A stretch of 15,381 nucleotides of DNA from Gammaproteobacteria bacterium (GCA_029287815.1 JARFQK010000271.1:1-15381), one strand, 5' to 3'; shown: positions 7,353 through 13,697, counted from the first letter of the stretch. Translations and numbers: made by a program. Notes: a model not told the origin generated them from the letters alone.

Positions 7353-8126
7353 TTGTTCGTCGATTCACACTGTCATCTCGATTGTATCAAGCTCGATGAA
7401 TTCGAGGATGATTTTGACGTGCTGATGCAACGCTGCCTGGCTGCTGGTGTGGATCACATGTTATGCGTAGCGATTGATCTGGATAAATACCCGCGGATGC
7501 TACGGCTGGTCCAGCACTACCCGCAAGTATCGGTTTCGGCCGGTGTTCATCCGATGGCGGATCCGGACAAAGACGTTGATTTGGCGACGTTGAGAGCGGT
7601 TGCCGACAGCAACAGCGTAGTCGCGATTGGTGAGACTGGTCTCGATTATTATTACGACCGGCTCGATCGCGCCGCTCAGCAGCAGCGCTTTCGAACGCAT
7701 GTGCAGTGTGCTGTTGATTTGGGCAAACCAGTGATTGTTCATACGCGTGATGCCGGCGAGGATACGCTGGCGATACTGCGCGAGGAAAATGCGAGCCAGT
7801 GCGGCGGTGTGATTCATTGTTTCACCGAGACCATGGCCTTCGCCGAAAAGGCGCTGGAATTGGGTTTCATGATTTCGTTCTCCGGCATTATCACGTTCCG
7901 AAATGCAGAGGCGCTGCGGGAGGTGGCCAGGCAGGTGCCCGAGCGTCACCTGTTGATCGAGACCGACTCGCCTTATCTTGCGCCCGCGCCGCATCGCGGC
8001 AAGCAGAACCATCCTGCCTACGTCCGACACGTGGCACAGCAGCTTGCCGCAATCAGAGACACATCCGTCGAACAGATCGCAGCAATCACCAGTGCGAATT
8101 ATTTCAGGGTATTCGGTCGATGCTAG
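7353..8126 (+). CDS. tatD: TatD-family metal-dependent deoxyribonuclease
   Basis: This is a cytoplasmic amidohydrolase-fold nuclease of the TatD/YcfH family; relatives show metal-dependent 3'-5' DNase activity linked to DNA repair and degradation. The 257-residue product keeps all metal ligands: His6 and His8 (SHCHLD), Glu94 (AIGETGLDYYYD), His130 (VIVHTRDA), His155 (GVIHCFTE) and Asp205 (ETDSPYLAP). The start is TTG at 7353, chosen because it gives the family-typical MFVDSHCHLD; there is no nearer ATG in frame. The only SD-like AAAGG is 11 bases upstream and lies in a hairpin. In the E. coli naming this position after holB corresponds to ycfH. The substrate in vivo is not deducible. The stop overlaps the next gene by seven bases. 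Confidence 0.93.
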   Translation: MFVDSHCHLDCIKLDEFEDDFDVLMQRCLAAGVDHMLCVAIDLDKYPRMLRLVQHYPQVSVSAGVHPMADPDKDVDLATLRAVADSNSVVAIGETGLDYYYDRLDRAAQQQRFRTHVQCAVDLGKPVIVHTRDAGEDTLAILREENASQCGGVIHCFTETMAFAEKALELGFMISFSGIITFRNAEALREVARQVPERHLLIETDSPYLAPAPHRGKQNHPAYVRHVAQQLAAIRDTSVEQIAAITSANYFRVFGRC

Positions 8127-9223
8127 GCAGACTGAGGACGCTGATACTGACGGATGATCCAGGTCAGGCTTTGCGCATGAGCCGGCATCTGGCGGCGCTA
8201 TTCGCGATCATGATGTTCACGCTGGCGAGTATCTACTTCGCTAACAGCGATCTGCTGAAAGAGACGAAAATACAGTTGCTGGACCTGAACCTGATATTCT
8301 GGGCGGGTTTGTTGTTGATTACGCTGATCATCCGTAGTGGACTCAATCAGCGGCTGCGCGATCCCAGCATGACCATGGTGCAAATGGTCTGGTGCTCGCT
8401 TTACATACTGACGCTGGTATACCTGCTGAACACCTGGCGCAGCATTGCGATCATGCCGTATTTCGGTATTTTGAGCTTTGGCTATTTCAAGCTTAACTTC
8501 AAGGAGTTTCTCGCGATTACCGCATTCAGCGTCATCGGTTATGCTTCCGTGATTATCTATATCTACGTCAATGAGCCTCTGCGCATCCATTTCGATAAGG
8601 AACTGGTGCAATTGCTGGGCTTTACGATGACCTGCATGGTCATGGTGTACACTGGCTCGGCGGTCAACAAATTGCGAATCGGCTTCAGGGAAAGAAACGA
8701 GCAGCTGGCCGAAGCATTGAGGCTGAACACACGCCTGGCAACCACGGACGACCTGACCGGTCTTTACACACGCCGGTATTTGATCAACATGCTATCGAAT
8801 CAGAAGGCATTGAGCGAGCGCGAGGACAGCGATTTCGTGATACTTTTCGCCGATCTCGATCATTTCAAACGTATCAATGACGGTTACGGTCACTATATCG
8901 GCGATGTGGTTTTAAAAAACTTCGCCGATATCATTCAAAAGTCAATCCGCGAGGTCGACTACGGCTCGCGATTTGGTGGTGAAGAGTTTGTGGTATTGCT
9001 GGTCAAGACCGATATCGAACAAGCGAGGAAAGTCGCGGAACGCATACGCTATGGACTCGAACACTTCAATTTCAGCGATGTCGCACCCGGTTTGCACGTG
9101 ACGGTCTCGATTGGCCTGGCCAATTACAAGCAATTCAAGAGCATTCAGGAAACCTTGATGACGGCCGATAATCGGATGTACAAAGCCAAGGAGCAGGGCA
9201 GGAATCGAATCGTGTTCGACTGA
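8120..9223 (+). CDS. six-TM membrane diguanylate cyclase (GGDEF protein)
   Basis: The predicted product makes the second messenger c-di-GMP from two GTP at the inner membrane. It has 367 residues. About six hydrophobic segments lie within residues 20-190, a short helical linker (ERNEQLAEALRLNTRL) follows, then a GGDEF domain from TTDDLTGLYTRRYL to the end. The active-site motif is GGEEF (286-290), a functional variant. An inhibitory I-site RxxD (Arg277-Asp280) sits exactly five residues upstream, so an active, product-inhibited cyclase is expected. The N-terminal sensor resembles no domain I can name. The ATG at 8120 overlaps the tatD stop (ATGCTAG), with AGGG at 8106-8109. A longer frame extends upstream to 7799 but lies inside tatD and is rejected. 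It appears to be the last gene of the convoy. Confidence 0.93.
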   Translation: MLGRLRTLILTDDPGQALRMSRHLAALFAIMMFTLASIYFANSDLLKETKIQLLDLNLIFWAGLLLITLIIRSGLNQRLRDPSMTMVQMVWCSLYILTLVYLLNTWRSIAIMPYFGILSFGYFKLNFKEFLAITAFSVIGYASVIIYIYVNEPLRIHFDKELVQLLGFTMTCMVMVYTGSAVNKLRIGFRERNEQLAEALRLNTRLATTDDLTGLYTRRYLINMLSNQKALSEREDSDFVILFADLDHFKRINDGYGHYIGDVVLKNFADIIQKSIREVDYGSRFGGEEFVVLLVKTDIEQARKVAERIRYGLEHFNFSDVAPGLHVTVSIGLANYKQFKSIQETLMTADNRMYKAKEQGRNRIVFD

Positions 9224-9230
9224 GTCCGTT

Positions 9231-9500
9231 TTAACGCAAAGGCGCAAAGACGCAGAGGCCGCAAAGTGGTTTTTGTTGATGTGGCGGTAGGAGCGGCTTT
9301 AGCCGCGAATGATCTGCGGTCGCGCCGCCAATTTGCTGATCTATGTCACCGCAAAGGCGCAAAGTTCGCAGAGTAATTTTCTTCTCTTATGATGGGAGCA
9401 GCTGCAGCCGCGAACTGCTTACGTCATCGTCGGTGTTCGCGACTAAAGTCGCTCCTACCACAACGGAAAAATCTCCGCGACCTTTGCGCATCTGCGTTAA
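9231..9500. repeat. composite intergenic repeat element A (between convergent genes)
   Basis: The whole 301-bp space between the cyclase and mltD is filled by repeats and has no convincing gene. Its ends are inverted copies of a purine-rich, roughly 8-bp-period sequence: TTAACGCAAAGGCGCAAAG at 9231-9249 and, on the other strand, TTAACGCAGATGCGCAAAG at 9500-9482. A third copy (direct) is at 9349-9373. Each is paired with a GGAGCGGCTTTAGCCGCGA-type hairpin: 9287-9309 and 9394-9415 (direct), and 9436-9460 (inverted). The arrangement is thus unit, unit, inverted unit. Both words resemble intergenic repeats I recall from many proteobacterial genomes. The structure could also limit read-through between the convergent transcripts. 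Confidence 0.8.
9287..9309 (+). repeat. GTAGGAGCGGC-type hairpin repeat
   Basis: GTAGGAGCGGCTTTAGCCGC occupies 9287-9306 and folds as GCGGC-TTTA-GCCGC (9293-9306), followed by GAA. A direct degenerate copy (GGGAGCAGCTGCAGCCGCGA) lies at 9394-9413. An inverted copy, hairpin GCGAC-TAAA-GTCGC at 9439-9452, ends in GCTCCTACCA at 9460. From memory, this word is a common REP-like repeat in pseudomonads and xanthomonads. Confidence 0.75.
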
Positions 9501-9524
9501 ATCCAACCAGCCGCATCCGCGGAC

Positions 9525-11195
9525 TCAACCTTCGGACTGCTCGGTAATGTCGACGTAGACTTTTAGCTTCTGCCCCGGCTGGAGATACTTGCCTTTGATC
9601 TTGTTCCAGCGATGCAGGTCGTCGATGCTGACGCTGTAGCGGTTCGCGATTCGGTACAGCGAATCACCGTTCCTGACCGTGTAGGAAATCGGCCGAATCG
9701 TATGGGCCGGTTTGTGCCGGCCGGCAACAACGCTCTTTCCGCGGTTGTCGGTCCAGACCACCAGTTTCTGCCCTTTGCGCAGAGGATCCCGTACGGCCAT
9801 CCCGTTCCATCTGGCCAGTTTGTGCATGTTGACCTTGTATTTGCGCGATATCGTCCAGAAACTTTCACCATTCTGGACGATGTGATTGATGCGTGTCTTG
9901 TTCTGACGTTCGGTCGATTGCAGCGCCTTTTTGCGTTGTGCCGAACTCAGCCTGTACGTTGCTTGATCACGACTGGCGACAGGGATCAAAAGATGCTTTC
10001 CGGCACGAATATTGTTGCCCTTGATGCCGTTGATTCGACGCAGCTCTTTCACCGAGGTGTCGTGTTTGACTGCGATATGGCTGAGTGTCTCGCCTGTCTT
10101 GATCTTGTGGCGTTTCCATTGCACACGCTGGTCTTCCGGAAACAGTGCTAAATTCGCCTTGAATTTCTCAGCATTGTGGTAGGGCAGCAGCAAGCGGTGG
10201 GGGCCTTCCGGCGCGGTTGCCCAGCGGTTGAAAGCCGGGTTGTAGGAATAAAGCGTATCCATATCCAGCTCGGCAAGTTCTGCAGCCAGTGCCAGGTCGA
10301 TTTGTGATTTGGTATCGACTTTGATGAAGCCGGGAGCGTCGGGAATGCAGCGCAGGCCGACCTCGTACAGCTCCGGGCTTTCCACGAGCTCTTTCAAGGC
10401 CATCAACTTCGGCACGTAGGCGCGTGTTTCTTTTGGCAGCTTCAGATGCCAGAAGTCGGTCGGCTTGCCTTGCTTTTTGTTTTTGCGAATCGCGCGCTGC
10501 ACCGTACCGGAACCCGAATTGTAGGCGGCCAATGCCAGCGTCCAATCGCCGTCGAACTGTTTGTTCAGACTCTGCAGATATTGCAGCGCTGCCTGCGTGG
10601 ATGCGTAGATGTCACGACGGCCGTCATACCACCAGGTCTGTTCAAGTCCATAGATACGGCCGGTCGACGGGATGAATTGCCAGATCCCGGCCGCTCTGCC
10701 ATGCGAATAGGCGAATGGTTGATAGGCGCTTTCAACGATCGGAAGCAGCACGAGTTCGGTTGGCAGCCCACGTTCCTCGACTTCCTCGAGAATGAAATGT
10801 ATAAACGGTTCCGCACGCTGCATCGTCCGGTACAGATAGTCCGGGTGTTTGCTATACCATTCCAGCTCGCTTTGCACCGACGGATGCTCCAGGTGGGTGT
10901 CGATCTTGAAACCCGCGCGGATCCGCGGCCAGATACTGTAGGTACCGTGGTCGGGCTCCTCGAACGGATCGGATTCGCTGACCTCGATCTCGGCGGCCGG
11001 ACTGACGACCAGCTCACTGGCCTGGACTTCGAGCTGCAATCCTCTTCCAGCTTCACCGTCGCCGGCGGCCAGCAGTTTATCTGCAGTGGTCAAACGTGTA
11101 TGGTCCGGGAAGCACCCGGCCAGCAACACGGAGCAGAAGGCCGGAATGCACCAAAGTCTGTAATTGTTTGGGTTTCTTTTATTAAGATAGAACAC
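9525..11195 (-). CDS. mltD: membrane-bound lytic murein transglycosylase D (lipoprotein, three LysM)
   Basis: MltD cleaves the glycan backbone of peptidoglycan in the periplasm, forming 1,6-anhydro-muramyl ends. The 556-residue product has a short cationic start, a hydrophobic stretch and the lipobox LLAGC with Cys28 as the lipidation site. The family-1 lytic transglycosylase domain carries catalytic Glu155 in LLPIVESAYQP, followed by HGRAAGIWQFIPSTGRIYGL and LALAAYNSGSGTVQRAI. Three peptidoglycan-binding LysM repeats follow at about 363-405, 438-481 and 504-548. The start is GTG at 11195: no ATG exists between it and the upstream in-frame stop, and any later start would remove the signal peptide. 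There is no clear Shine-Dalgarno, so translation may be weak. E. coli MltD has fewer LysM repeats as I recall. Confidence 0.95.
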   Translation of the reverse strand: MFYLNKRNPNNYRLWCIPAFCSVLLAGCFPDHTRLTTADKLLAAGDGEAGRGLQLEVQASELVVSPAAEIEVSESDPFEEPDHGTYSIWPRIRAGFKIDTHLEHPSVQSELEWYSKHPDYLYRTMQRAEPFIHFILEEVEERGLPTELVLLPIVESAYQPFAYSHGRAAGIWQFIPSTGRIYGLEQTWWYDGRRDIYASTQAALQYLQSLNKQFDGDWTLALAAYNSGSGTVQRAIRKNKKQGKPTDFWHLKLPKETRAYVPKLMALKELVESPELYEVGLRCIPDAPGFIKVDTKSQIDLALAAELAELDMDTLYSYNPAFNRWATAPEGPHRLLLPYHNAEKFKANLALFPEDQRVQWKRHKIKTGETLSHIAVKHDTSVKELRRINGIKGNNIRAGKHLLIPVASRDQATYRLSSAQRKKALQSTERQNKTRINHIVQNGESFWTISRKYKVNMHKLARWNGMAVRDPLRKGQKLVVWTDNRGKSVVAGRHKPAHTIRPISYTVRNGDSLYRIANRYSVSIDDLHRWNKIKGKYLQPGQKLKVYVDITEQSEG

Positions 11196-11221
11196 GAGGC
11201 GACGTCGATTTATTCGTATTG

Positions 11222-11282
11222 TTTTCCAATTATATTAGCTCGATTTGGAAAAATCCGTTTCAGGAGCGATATTATTCCAAAT
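11222..11282. promoter_or_regulatory. divergent mltD/rnhA control region with TTTGGAA inverted repeat
   Basis: The 141-bp space between mltD (-) and rnhA (+) holds a perfect 8-bp inverted repeat, ATTTGGAA at 11243-11250 and TTCCAAAT at 11275-11282, 24 bp apart. A partial third site, TTCCAAT, lies at 11224-11230. On the minus strand a perfect TATAAT lies at 11234-11229, without a good -35 at 16-18 bp. On the plus strand TTGGAA (11245-11250) and TATTAT (11270-11275) are separated by 19 bp, which is long. Promoters for both genes must lie here, but their exact positions are uncertain. Confidence 0.35.
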
Positions 11283-11336
11283 TCTTTGGCGGTGCACGCG
11301 CGTCTTGCCAGTCGGAAACACAGACAACTCAAAACT

Positions 11337-11780
11337 ATGAAAAATTCCGTAGAAATTTACACAGATGGGGCCTGCCGCGGCAACCCGGGTCCCGGCGGCT
11401 GGGGCGTGAGTCTGCGCTACAACGGCAGGCGGAAAGATTTGCACGGCGGTGAACTGAAAACAACCAATAACCGGATGGAGCTGATGGCCGCCATTACCGG
11501 CCTGGAAGCGCTGAAACGCCCGTGCAAGGTGAAGCTGTATACCGATTCGAAGTACGTGCTCGACGGTATCACCAGCTGGATCGCCAACTGGAAGAAGCGC
11601 GGCTGGAAAACCGCCAACCGGCAACCGGTCAAGAATCTGGAGTTATGGCAACGTCTGGACGCTGCGACCGCAAAGCACGATGTCACCTGGATCTGGGTCA
11701 AGGGGCATTCGGGTGACGAGGGCAACGAACTCGCCGATGCGCTGGCCAACAAGGCGATCGATGAATTATTGTCGCGGTAA
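11337..11780 (+). CDS. rnhA: ribonuclease HI
   Basis: RNase HI cuts the RNA strand of RNA-DNA hybrids, removing R-loops and primer RNA in the cytoplasm. The 147-residue product aligns almost without gaps to E. coli RnhA. The four catalytic acids fall at identical positions: Asp10 (YTDGACRGNPG), Glu48 (NNRMELMA), Asp70 (YTDSKYV) and Asp134 (NELADALAN), with His124 in KGHSGDEGN. The basic handle is visible around WKKRGWKTAN. The ATG at 11337 is chosen from that alignment. The same frame is open far upstream into the mltD antisense strand, which I reject. The Shine-Dalgarno is weak. Unlike the divergent rnhA/dnaQ pair of E. coli, both genes here run the same way. Confidence 0.97.
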   Translation: MKNSVEIYTDGACRGNPGPGGWGVSLRYNGRRKDLHGGELKTTNNRMELMAAITGLEALKRPCKVKLYTDSKYVLDGITSWIANWKKRGWKTANRQPVKNLELWQRLDAATAKHDVTWIWVKGHSGDEGNELADALANKAIDELLSR

Positions 11781-11790
11781 TTCCCTCTGG

Positions 11791-11966
11791 TTTAAACGCA
11801 AAGGCGCAGAGACGCAGAGACCGCAAAGGTCTACTCCTGGGGCGCAGCATCAGCTTTTACCGGTAAAAGCGCGATATCGCAAATTGCTGACGGCTGAAGC
11901 CGCTGTGATCAGCAAATCAATCATCAAGAATCTCTGCGCTCTTTGCGTCTCTGCGGCCTCTGCGTT
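11791..11966. repeat. composite intergenic repeat element B (rnhA-dnaQ)
   Basis: Most of the 251-bp gap between rnhA and dnaQ is a repeat element bounded by inverted purine-rich arms. The left arm (11791-11829) contains ACGCAAAGGCGCAGAGACGC. The right arm (11931-11966), read on the other strand, contains ACGCAGAGGCCGCAGAGACGC-like words of about 8-bp period. The interior has an 18-bp perfect palindrome (11853-11870) and a second hairpin with TTGCTGA/TCAGCAA arms (11884-11890, 11909-11915) enclosing CGGCTGAAGCCG. The end words match element A. Short frames here translate to the AETQRxQR and CALCVSA strings typical of this repeat class and are not genes. Confidence 0.78.
11853..11870. repeat. 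18-bp perfect palindrome inside element B
   Basis: GCTTTTACCGGTAAAAGC is fully self-complementary. It lies between the inverted arms of element B and could form a cruciform or RNA hairpin; no function is evident. Confidence 0.8.
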
Positions 11967-12031
11967 CAGAAAACCCGCCAGATTTATGCGAAACAGTTGA
12001 CTCAGGCCACGCAATCCAATAAAAAGGCGCG

Positions 12032-12748
12032 ATGAATCGCCAGATCGTGCTCGATACGGAAACAACCGGCCTCGAACCAAGCCAGGGCCATCGGATCATT
12101 GAAATCGGTTGCGTCGAACTGATCAACCGACGTCTGACCGGCAACAATTATCACCAGTACCTGCAGCCCGACCGCGAAGTCGATGAAGGCGCCTTCCAGG
12201 TGCACGGTATCAGCAACGAATTCTTGCAAGACAAACCGCGTTTCGGTGACATTGCCGACGATCTGATGAATTATCTGAGTGGGGCGGAGCTGGTTATCCA
12301 CAACGCACCCTTCGATGTCGGATTTCTCGATCATGAGCTGACGCTGCTCAATGATGGTCATGGTGCGATCGCCGACTACTGCAAGGTCACTGATACACTG
12401 GTGATGGCGCGAAAAATGCACCCAGGGCAGAAAAACAATCTCGATGCCCTGTGCAGGCGTTATGATGTCAGCAACACGCACCGCGATTTGCACGGGGCCT
12501 TGCTCGATGCGGAGATCCTGTCTGACGTTTACCTCAGGATGACGGGTGGTCAGGTCGGTTTGGCTCTGGACAGCGAAGAAGCAGGGGCAAAACAGGACGG
12601 TGCCTCGACAACCTTGCCACGAATTTCCTCAAAGCGCGCGCCGCTGCGCGTGATTACAGCCAGTCAGGATGAGTTGTCCGCGCACAATGCGTTGCTCACG
12701 AAGATGGGCGATGCCTGTCTCTGGAACAAGCAACCCGACTCCAGCTAA
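12032..12748 (+). CDS. dnaQ: DNA polymerase III subunit epsilon (3'-5' proofreading exonuclease)
   Basis: DnaQ is the proofreading subunit of the replicative polymerase core. The 238-residue product (E. coli 243) carries a DEDDh exonuclease domain: Exo I Asp8 and Glu10 (VLDTETTGLEP), Exo II Asp95 (IHNAPFDVGFLDHE), and Exo III His154 and Asp159 (HGALLDAEILSDVY). After TGG comes QVGLAL (174-179), which aligns with the E. coli clamp-binding QTSMAF, so the replicative epsilon is more likely than a stand-alone exonuclease. The C-terminal tail (about 180-238) would bind the polymerase alpha subunit. The ATG at 12032 follows AAAGG at 12023-12026 with good spacing. The upstream neighbour is rnhA, a conserved pairing. 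Confidence 0.96.
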   Translation: MNRQIVLDTETTGLEPSQGHRIIEIGCVELINRRLTGNNYHQYLQPDREVDEGAFQVHGISNEFLQDKPRFGDIADDLMNYLSGAELVIHNAPFDVGFLDHELTLLNDGHGAIADYCKVTDTLVMARKMHPGQKNNLDALCRRYDVSNTHRDLHGALLDAEILSDVYLRMTGGQVGLALDSEEAGAKQDGASTTLPRISSKRAPLRVITASQDELSAHNALLTKMGDACLWNKQPDSS

Positions 12749-12757
12749 AAAAAGTAG

Positions 12758-12774
12758 GGTGCGCCGTGCGCACC
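12758..12774 (+). repeat. GGTGCGC/GCGCACC hairpin after dnaQ
   Basis: GGTGCGC (12758-12764) and GCGCACC (12768-12774) form a perfect 7-bp GC-rich stem around CGT, nine bases after the dnaQ stop. The run of A residues lies before the stem on the + strand (12747-12753), so for transcripts coming from smpB on the minus strand it becomes a stem followed by a short U-rich stretch. The word GTAGGGTGCGCCGTGCGCACC-like is one I recall as a dispersed intergenic repeat. It could help terminate smpB transcription, but it lies about 185 bp beyond that gene. Confidence 0.5.
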
Positions 12775-12790
12775 ACGGCTCCTCAATCGG

Positions 12791-12909
12791 TCCACAGATG
12801 AACGCAGATAAACACAGATCAATACGGAGGTTTTGTCTGGGCGGGATCCGATGCCGACGCGCAGCAGGAAAAATTAAAACATCCGCGTTAATCTGCGTTC
12901 ATCTGTGGA
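12791..12909. repeat. inverted-repeat element C (between convergent dnaQ and smpB)
   Basis: This 119-bp non-coding element has 29-bp inverted ends matching at 26 positions, the outer 19 perfectly (TCCACAGATGAACGCAGAT at 12791-12809 and its complement at 12891-12909). The arms consist of degenerate ACAGATnAAC-like units of about 10 bp. The 61-bp interior shows nothing recognisable. It lacks a transposase and resembles a MITE in layout; I recall the CACAGATGAACGCAGAT word from intergenic regions of many unrelated bacteria. Confidence 0.78.
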
Positions 12910-12959
12910 CTAAATAACGCAAATCAGATCAATTAACGAAGCTACTCCCGTCCAGACTC

Positions 12960-13433
12960 CTAGCGGTTATGTTTTAAGATGCGCGCCTTGTCGCGCTGCC
13001 AGTCCCGATCCTTTTCGCTGGCGCGCTTGTCATGGCTCTTCTTACCCTTGGCCAGGCCAATATCCAATTTAACCCGGCCGCGTTTCCAGTAAAGCGCTAG
13101 TGGTACCAGTGTATAACCTTTGCGTTCGACCTGGCCGATCAGGCGGTCTATTTCACTTCTGTGCATCAGTAGCTTGCGTGTGCGCGTCGGATCTGCTTTA
13201 ACGTGCGTTGATGCAGAGCTGAGCGGCGTGAGATGACCGCCAAACCACCACAGTTCGCCATCTTTGACCAGAATGTAGCTTTCGCTCATGGATACACGGC
13301 CGGCGCGCAGGCTTTTGACCTCCCAGCCCATCAAGGCCAGCCCGGCTTCATAATTGTCCTCGATAGCATAATCGTGTCTCGCCTTGCGATTTACAGCGAT
13401 TTGGTTAGAAGGGGTTTTCTTTTTCTTTGCCAT
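12960..13433 (-). CDS. smpB: SsrA-binding protein SmpB
   Basis: SmpB binds tmRNA and delivers it to stalled ribosomes for trans-translation. The 157-residue product has the normal length and the family blocks NRKARHDYAIEDNYEAGL, GWEVKSLRAGRVSM and YILVKDGELWWFGGHLTPL. They are followed by RKLLMHRSEI, the LVPLALYWKRGRVKLDIGLAKGKK region, and the basic, flexible tail that enters the mRNA channel. The start ATG (13433-13431) is preceded on its strand by AAGAG. A perfect palindrome ACGCGTACGCGT (13446-13457) lies just upstream of this site. No tmRNA gene was recognised in the window. The gene is convergent with dnaQ and divergent from the transporter. Confidence 0.97.
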   Translation of the reverse strand: MAKKKKTPSNQIAVNRKARHDYAIEDNYEAGLALMGWEVKSLRAGRVSMSESYILVKDGELWWFGGHLTPLSSASTHVKADPTRTRKLLMHRSEIDRLIGQVERKGYTLVPLALYWKRGRVKLDIGLAKGKKSHDKRASEKDRDWQRDKARILKHNR

Positions 13434-13697
13434 GTGATGCTCTTAACGCGTACGCGTGCCCGGTAGCTTTACCAAGGCGGGCGCGTGATGGTCGGATCGG
13501 ACTGCCAGTTTATCCCGATATGCCAAATCCTTTTCGCGCCATGCTGGCCAGCGCGGCTGCAGAGTATAACCGGTCACTGCAATTATTCCCAAGCAAGCGC
13601 ACGCCTGGCTCGAGCCCTTTTTCCCCAACATCTGAGCTTCTCGGTTGTTTTGTGCGGCAATTTTGCAGAAAATGAGCGCCAAAAACCGGAACCCATC

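Noticed and set aside
7799..8119. N-terminal extension of the GGDEF gene upstream of 8120
   Set aside because: It lies within tatD in another frame and has no family resemblance; the ATG at 8120 is in the normal coupled position.
9343..9558. 71-codon frame inside element A
   Set aside because: It consists entirely of repeat sequence and runs antisense into mltD.
10446..11336. Long extension of the rnhA frame upstream of 11337
   Set aside because: It is antisense to mltD, whose domains are unmistakable; RNase HI homology begins exactly at 11337.
11680..12147. Short frames on both strands across element B (peptides with AETQRxQR or CALCVSA strings)
   Set aside because: They translate the purine-rich repeat itself, exist on both strands at once, and resemble spurious proteins predicted wherever this repeat occurs.
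12749..12909. tmRNA or other structured RNA gene next to smpB
   Set aside because: No tRNA-like end, CCA terminus or tag-peptide frame is visible; the space is explained by a hairpin and element C.
12669..12917. 82-codon frame ending ICVHLWTK
   Set aside because: It overlaps dnaQ out of frame and then reads element C; the ending is a translation of the repeat, not a conserved protein.
13427..13682. Overlapping frames of about 80 codons on both strands between smpB and the transporter
   Set aside because: Neither shows a recognisable domain or a good ribosome-binding site, and the two overlap each other; most likely chance.
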